From assembly GCA_004151065.3 (NCBI GenBank), contig NWUY0300017834.1, positions 1 through 10,864 of the forward strand: a stretch of 10,864 nt of DNA, in the 5' to 3' direction. Below the pieces are notes generated by a model. The model saw only the letters and a program-made list of their open reading frames with translations, had not been told where the DNA came from and made no database searches. Shown here one piece after another: positions 8,308 through 10,864 of the stretch; the stretch's first letter is position 1, and each line of letters begins with the position of its first letter. The stretch is from Larix sibirica. Its lineage: Eukaryota; Streptophyta; Pinopsida; Pinales; Pinaceae. Position numbers and translations under genes: made by a program.

Positions 8308-8550
8308 AATGGAGCGATTGATCTAGTTAAGGAGATGGGACGTGGAAAACTTGAATGCCAACCACCAGGCCATGGGGGGAGTAAAGTCAGAGGAGCACGA
8401 GGAGGCCAGATGGTCCTGTGTAGGACACTTCATTAATGACGGAGCCAAGGGAAAGGCACCGGCAGAGGGCAGGTTGGGGAGCCACGCTACCAGGTGGGAA
8501 GGTGGCACTTCTAGCCTCGGTCGTGTCATTCTTGGCAGCCGCATCCAGGG

Positions 8551-8568
8551 GGATTTGATAACACTTTC
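8551..8568. repeat. Target-site duplication, right copy
   Basis: Exact 18-bp copy of 7027-7044. Sequence to its right continues as the PLE RT relic (TTTCAGAAAATCTATCAATA), which shows that the host site lay in, or at the edge of, the PLE. Confidence 0.85.
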
Positions 8569-8712
8569 AGAAAATCTATCAATATTTTTTTGAACTGCTA
8601 CAATGTAACTTTCTGATACTAACTTTATTCAACCGTTTATAATACAAATTACCCATTCTAGTTTTTAAAAAAAATAGTCAATACCATTTTTTCACCCACT
8701 TATCATCTCTCT

Positions 8713-8762
8713 AAATTTCTTGCAAGGAGACTAAAACAAATTTATTGCAAGGAAACTAAAAC
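8713..8762 (+). repeat. 25-bp tandem duplication in PLE RT
   Basis: Copies 8713-8737 and 8738-8762 abut and differ at two positions. The first reads KFLARRLK in the RT frame; the second repeats it out of frame, since 25 is not a multiple of three. This is one of the lesions that killed the RT frame. Confidence 0.85.
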
Positions 8763-9025
8763 ATCTTGTTGGGAACACATAATCATTTATAAAAAATTCT
8801 ACTCATCTGGTTAATAAATTGAAAAATCTAAAAGTTTATGAGAAATATATTATGGTGAGTTTCATAATGTCATTTCACTTTTCATAAAATCCCAATGAAT
8901 GAAGCTATTTAAGAGTCATGAAAGAGATCACTAATGAGGAGAAAACAAAACTAGTCAAGGTGTGTCTTCAATCTAGTTTCTTTAGATTTAGATGAAATAT
9001 ATGTGAACAATTTGAAGGGAACACA

Positions 9026-9142
9026 ATGGGGTCTCCTCTCTTTCTAGTTATAGCCAACATATACATGGAGTACTTTAAAATAAATGCTCTTGAATCTTCC
9101 CCACTACAACCTAGATGGTGGATTAGATCCGTAGATGGAATG
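9026..9142 (+). other. PLE RT catalytic region with lost Asp
   Basis: The frame runs MGSPLFLVIANIYMEYF (RT motif around the MGSPLSP block), a variable LESSPLQPRWWIR stretch, then SVDGMNV where active PLEs have YVDDIYV. The Tyr is Ser and the second metal-binding Asp is Gly (9137-9139). The reading frame continues to about 9169 and resumes one frame over from 9172 (RDKYMDHLN), consistent with a one-base deletion. Confidence 0.8.
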
Positions 9143-9660
9143 AATGTAAGTTGGCCACATGGAAGGGAGAACGTGATAAATATATGGACCACCTAAATTG
9201 TAGATCAAGCCACATTAAATTCACAATGAAATTTGAGGAAAACCCTTGCAATCCTTTTCTTGATGTATTCATCATGAGAAACATTGAGGGCTCTTTATCA
9301 CACCATGTATACATAAAAAAGACTCACATTAACATATATCTTCACACATATTCCCATCACTATTTAACACATAAAATTGTTGTAGTTAACACTACGGTTA
9401 CCTGTTCCATGAGATTCTCTAATGATAATTATTTGGAGTAGGAGATAAATCATTTGTCTTCGATATTAAAAAATAATGGTTACAATATGGAAAAATAAAC
9501 AATCTCATTAAATAATCTTGTAGGGGGGCTTAATCAAGACAAAATGAGGATAACATGATCAACAAAACCACCTTGCCACACATTAAGGAAACCTTAGAAA
9601 AAATTATGAGGATTCTTAAAAAGAAGAACAATAAGTTACTTCTTCCCCTCCCATTACCAT

Positions 9661-9942
9661 GAGAATACCATGAGAAAAGGACTTGACATACCTAAAGGCT
9701 TAAGAGATCCTAAACAACAAAATGGAGTATATTCTATTCCTTGCTCTTGCAGTGAAGTATACGTTGGAGAAATGAGATACTCATTTTATACAAGATTAAA
9801 GGAGAATACCATGAGAAAAGGACTTGACATACCTAAAGGCTTAAAAAATCCTAAACAACAAAATGGAGTCTATTCTATTCCTTGCTCTTGCAATCAAGTA
9901 TACGTTGGAGAAATGTGATACTCATTTCATACAAGATTGAAG
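9661..9942 (+). repeat. In-frame 141-bp tandem duplication of GIY-YIG core
   Basis: Copies at 9661-9801 and 9802-9942 differ at 8 of 141 positions with no gap, and the unit is 47 codons. Each copy encodes TMRKGLDIPKGL, then GVYSIPCSC and VYVGEM, the GIY and YIG strands with the intervening Cys pair, and YSFxTRLK with the conserved Arg. Copy 1 is open; copy 2 has TGA (9916-9918) where copy 1 has AGA. Only copy 2 leads into the downstream HYEDVIHNHIQK part of the nuclease. The junction LKE-NT replaces LKE-HYED. Confidence 0.9.
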
Positions 9943-10076
9943 GAACATTATGAAGACGTTATACACAATCATATTCAAAAATTAATTTCCCTTAGATGAG
10001 AACTTTTCTAAAAATGGTCACCACATATGTATTGAAAATGCCACAATCATTGCAAAACAAGACCACTACATTAAAG

Positions 10077-10090
10077 AAAAATCAGAGAAG
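10077..10090. repeat. SINE target-site duplication, left copy
   Basis: AAAAATCAGAGAAG recurs at 10220-10233 with one difference (T to A); the last eight bases, CAGAGAAG, are identical. Removing the insert and one copy rejoins PLE residues HYIKEK to REALEITK apart from a one-base slip in the A run. Confidence 0.8.
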
Positions 10091-10225
10091 GGGCCATTGT
10101 TATGGTTGGGTGGTTGGGGCGGTCGGCCGTGGCTGTTCCCACCAAGGATCGACCCCAAGACCCCATCATATTCAGCTCTCGCCTACTATTGAACGCCGAT
10201 TACACTATATATATGAAAAAAAAAA
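10091..10225 (+). mobile_element. tRNA-derived SINE, full-length with A-tail
   Basis: A 135-bp GC-richer insert in the PLE nuclease C-terminus. The 5' part is tRNA-like. A box-A sequence at 10103-10121 (TGGTTGGGTGGTTGGGGCG) resembles the D-arm of Ser/Leu-type tRNAs, and box B at 10146-10156 (GGATCGACCCC) differs from GGTTCGANNCC at one base. The boxes start 43 bp apart, as in a tRNA without long variable arm. A tRNA-unrelated tail of about 60 bp follows (10157-10215, ending TATATATATG), then A10. It would be transcribed by RNA polymerase III from its internal promoter and moved by LINE proteins. Flanking duplication and A-tail are preserved, so it is younger than the PLE. Confidence 0.85.
10103..10156 (+). 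promoter_or_regulatory. Internal Pol III promoter (boxes A and B)
   Basis: Box A 10103-10121 and box B 10146-10156 in tRNA-like spacing within the SINE. Box B is nearly canonical; box A carries several C-to-T and A-to-G changes from the tRNA form. Activity cannot be judged from sequence. Confidence 0.7.
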
Positions 10226-10233
10226 CAGAGAAG
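10220..10233. repeat. SINE target-site duplication, right copy
   Basis: Copy of 10077-10090 with one mismatch; its first six A residues merge with the SINE A-tail, so the exact boundary is ambiguous between 10220 and 10226. Confidence 0.75.
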
Positions 10234-10331
10234 CTTTGGAAATAACGAAGAATGACAACGACGAAGGCTTAAATCTAAGCAATAATTGGCAATCTGTCAT
10301 CCAACTTATAAAAGATAAAATCCAACCATAA

Positions 10332-10586
10332 GTCGGCTTAAGCTATCCCTCTTATCACATGCACCGTTATTATTAATTGATTGTTGTTGGGCCATTATAA
10401 TTCAACACTCTGCTCACAATGACGACCCCAACCAAGTGGCTCGAAATTTCATGAAAATAATCAATTGAATGCATGGTTTCTGTCTCTCTCTAATTAATAA
10501 TACTTTTCATCATTTTATGCATAGTTCTTGTCTCTCTCTAATTAATAATACTTTTCATCATTTTATACAAGGATGAAAAGAATTGA
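10332..10586. other. PLE 3' flank
   Basis: Non-coding AT-rich sequence after the PLE stop, with a 48-bp tandem duplication. PLE 3' regions are variable and may end in terminal repeats; I could not find a matching copy upstream of the RT, so the PLE 3' boundary is unknown, somewhere before the RNase H fragment that begins near 10587. Confidence 0.4.
10469..10564. repeat. 48-bp tandem duplication
   Basis: Copies 10469-10516 and 10517-10564 match at 45 of 48 positions. Each contains a TCTCTCTC run and TAATTAATAATAC. The high identity points to a fairly recent duplication. Confidence 0.9.
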
Positions 10587-10790
10587 GGTTTAGTATTTGG
10601 GGATCACATTCAAGAGGTTGTGGTAAGGGATTTTGGGGAAGGGATCTCTTTTACTCAAATCTTTCGAAAACATAACACTATAGCTAATTCCTTATCTAAG
10701 GAAGGTTTACTCTTCCATGTGGCACAGGTCTTCATAGAAGAATTGTTGAATGGACAAGCCATTGTTTCTAGTTGGAATGTGAACTTATAG
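10587..10790 (+). pseudogene. Plant-type RNase H C-terminal fragment (second copy)
   Basis: A 67-codon frame runs from after TGA (10584-10586) to TAG (10788-10790). GISFTQIFRKHNTIANSLSK matches the C-terminal strand and helix of RVT_3 RNase H (hIxRexNxxADxLSKEG), followed by the tail FIEELLNGQAIVSSWNV common after this domain. The catalytic Asp of the ADxLS block is Asn (10686-10688). The N-terminal half with the other three catalytic residues is absent. It is distinct in sequence from the RNase H relic at 5315-5707 and represents another element or subfamily. Confidence 0.65.
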
Positions 10791-10864
10791 AAGATGTCTC
10801 CTTAGTTAGATTTTTATTTTATTTTAAGGAATTTTTTTTAAATGGTGGTTCATCGTTTGTTAGA

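Larger units (their letters stand above)
7045..8550 (-). mobile_element. 1.5-kb retroposon, minus strand, in PLE relic
   Basis: The 1,506-bp segment between the exact 18-bp direct repeats is visibly richer in G+C than its AT-rich surroundings from about 7300 rightwards. Its coding look is on the minus strand, so its 5' end is at 8550 (begins CCCTGGATGCGGCTGCC) and its 3' end at 7045. The 3' end, read on the minus strand, is T-rich with a TTTAATATAATTT polyadenylation-type region and ends CAAAAAGAA next to the target duplication, a short decayed A-tail. Long target duplication, A-rich 3' end and no LTRs fit target-primed reverse transcription by LINE machinery. No RT or endonuclease is seen, so it is a non-autonomous or internally deleted LINE, or a retrocopy of a cellular mRNA. 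Confidence 0.65.
8551..10331 (+). pseudogene. Penelope-like element relic: RT plus GIY-YIG endonuclease
   Basis: PLEs encode one protein with a telomerase-related RT and, in the canonical type, a C-terminal GIY-YIG nuclease that nicks the target. Here the parts follow in order across several frames: IYQYFFELLQCNF (about 8573-8611), IVNTIFSPTYHLSKFLARRL (about 8677-8736), KNSTHLVNKLKNLKVYE (about 8793-8842), MKEITNEEKTKLVKVCLQSS (8918-8977), MGSPLFLVIANIYMEYF (9026-9076), WWIRSVDGMNVSW, KYMDHLNCRSSHIKFTM, FLDVFIMRNIEGSLSHHVY, then LPHIKETLEKIMRILKK (about 9580-9630), the duplicated GIY-YIG core (9661-9942), and GHHICIENATIIAKQDHY to the stop at 10329-10331. The RT active-site pair is Asp-Gly (9134-9139) instead of Asp-Asp. 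There are several frameshifts (for example near 9170) and stops (8993-8995, 9439-9441, 9916-9918). The conserved PKIHK block is deleted between PF (about 8659) and IVNT. It cannot be active. Conifers are known to carry such elements ('Dryad' PLEs). Confidence 0.88.

Noticed and set aside
8242-8593. Overlapping plus- and minus-strand frames at the retroposon 5' end
   Set aside because: Short, mutually overlapping, and the 83-codon plus frame runs across the insertion boundary at 8551, so it cannot be an ancestral gene.
9670-9918. CRISPR-like or satellite array
   Set aside because: Only two long copies without spacers; it is a tandem duplication of the GIY-YIG coding segment.
10103-10156. Genuine tRNA gene
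   Set aside because: Box A and B are present, but no anticodon arm or acceptor stem folds around them; the A-tail and target duplication identify a SINE.
1-10864. A novel intact multi-gene system
   Set aside because: No set of intact, co-oriented genes exists; all recognisable coding sequence is decayed retroelement.

Overview
The window looks like nuclear, non-genic DNA from a large plant genome, most likely a conifer or other gymnosperm. It is mostly AT-rich, has no intact long ORF, and is packed with decayed retroelements. The lineage guess rests on a degenerate Penelope-like element (PLE) with reverse transcriptase (RT) and GIY-YIG domains, a type known from conifers, next to plant LINE-type ORF1 (DUF4283 plus zinc knuckle) and plant-type RNase H relics. 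All family calls come from reading motifs by eye; no database search was run.

Layout. Positions 1-3388 are mostly unassignable AT-rich sequence. They hold a 22-bp tandem repeat (124-210), a pair of overlapping hairpins (1027-1066) and one short exon-like open frame on the minus strand (2783-2980). Positions 3389-4007 are a LINE ORF1 relic with a destroyed CCHC zinc knuckle. Positions 5234-5314 hold a short PLE RT motif, fused to an RNase H relic (5315-5707) that has lost two catalytic aspartates. Positions 5823-6906 contain two open frames of unknown origin; the second (6490-6906) encodes a coiled-coil-like protein with about 20-residue repeats.

The right half is a nest of insertions. A PLE relic runs on the plus strand from about 8551 to 10331, with RT, linker and a GIY-YIG endonuclease whose core is duplicated in frame. 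Its left part is cut off by a GC-richer 1.5-kb minus-strand retroposon (7045-8550) bounded by an exact 18-bp target-site duplication. Its C-terminal part is interrupted by a tRNA-derived SINE (10091-10225) with an A-tail and its own target-site duplication. The PLE 3' flank carries a 48-bp tandem duplication (10469-10564), followed by a second RNase H fragment (10587-10790).

Nothing here works as a gene system: every recognisable retroelement ORF has stops, frameshifts or lost catalytic residues. The value of the window is the readable order of events: PLE first, then the GC-rich retroposon and the SINE inside it, each with preserved insertion scars.
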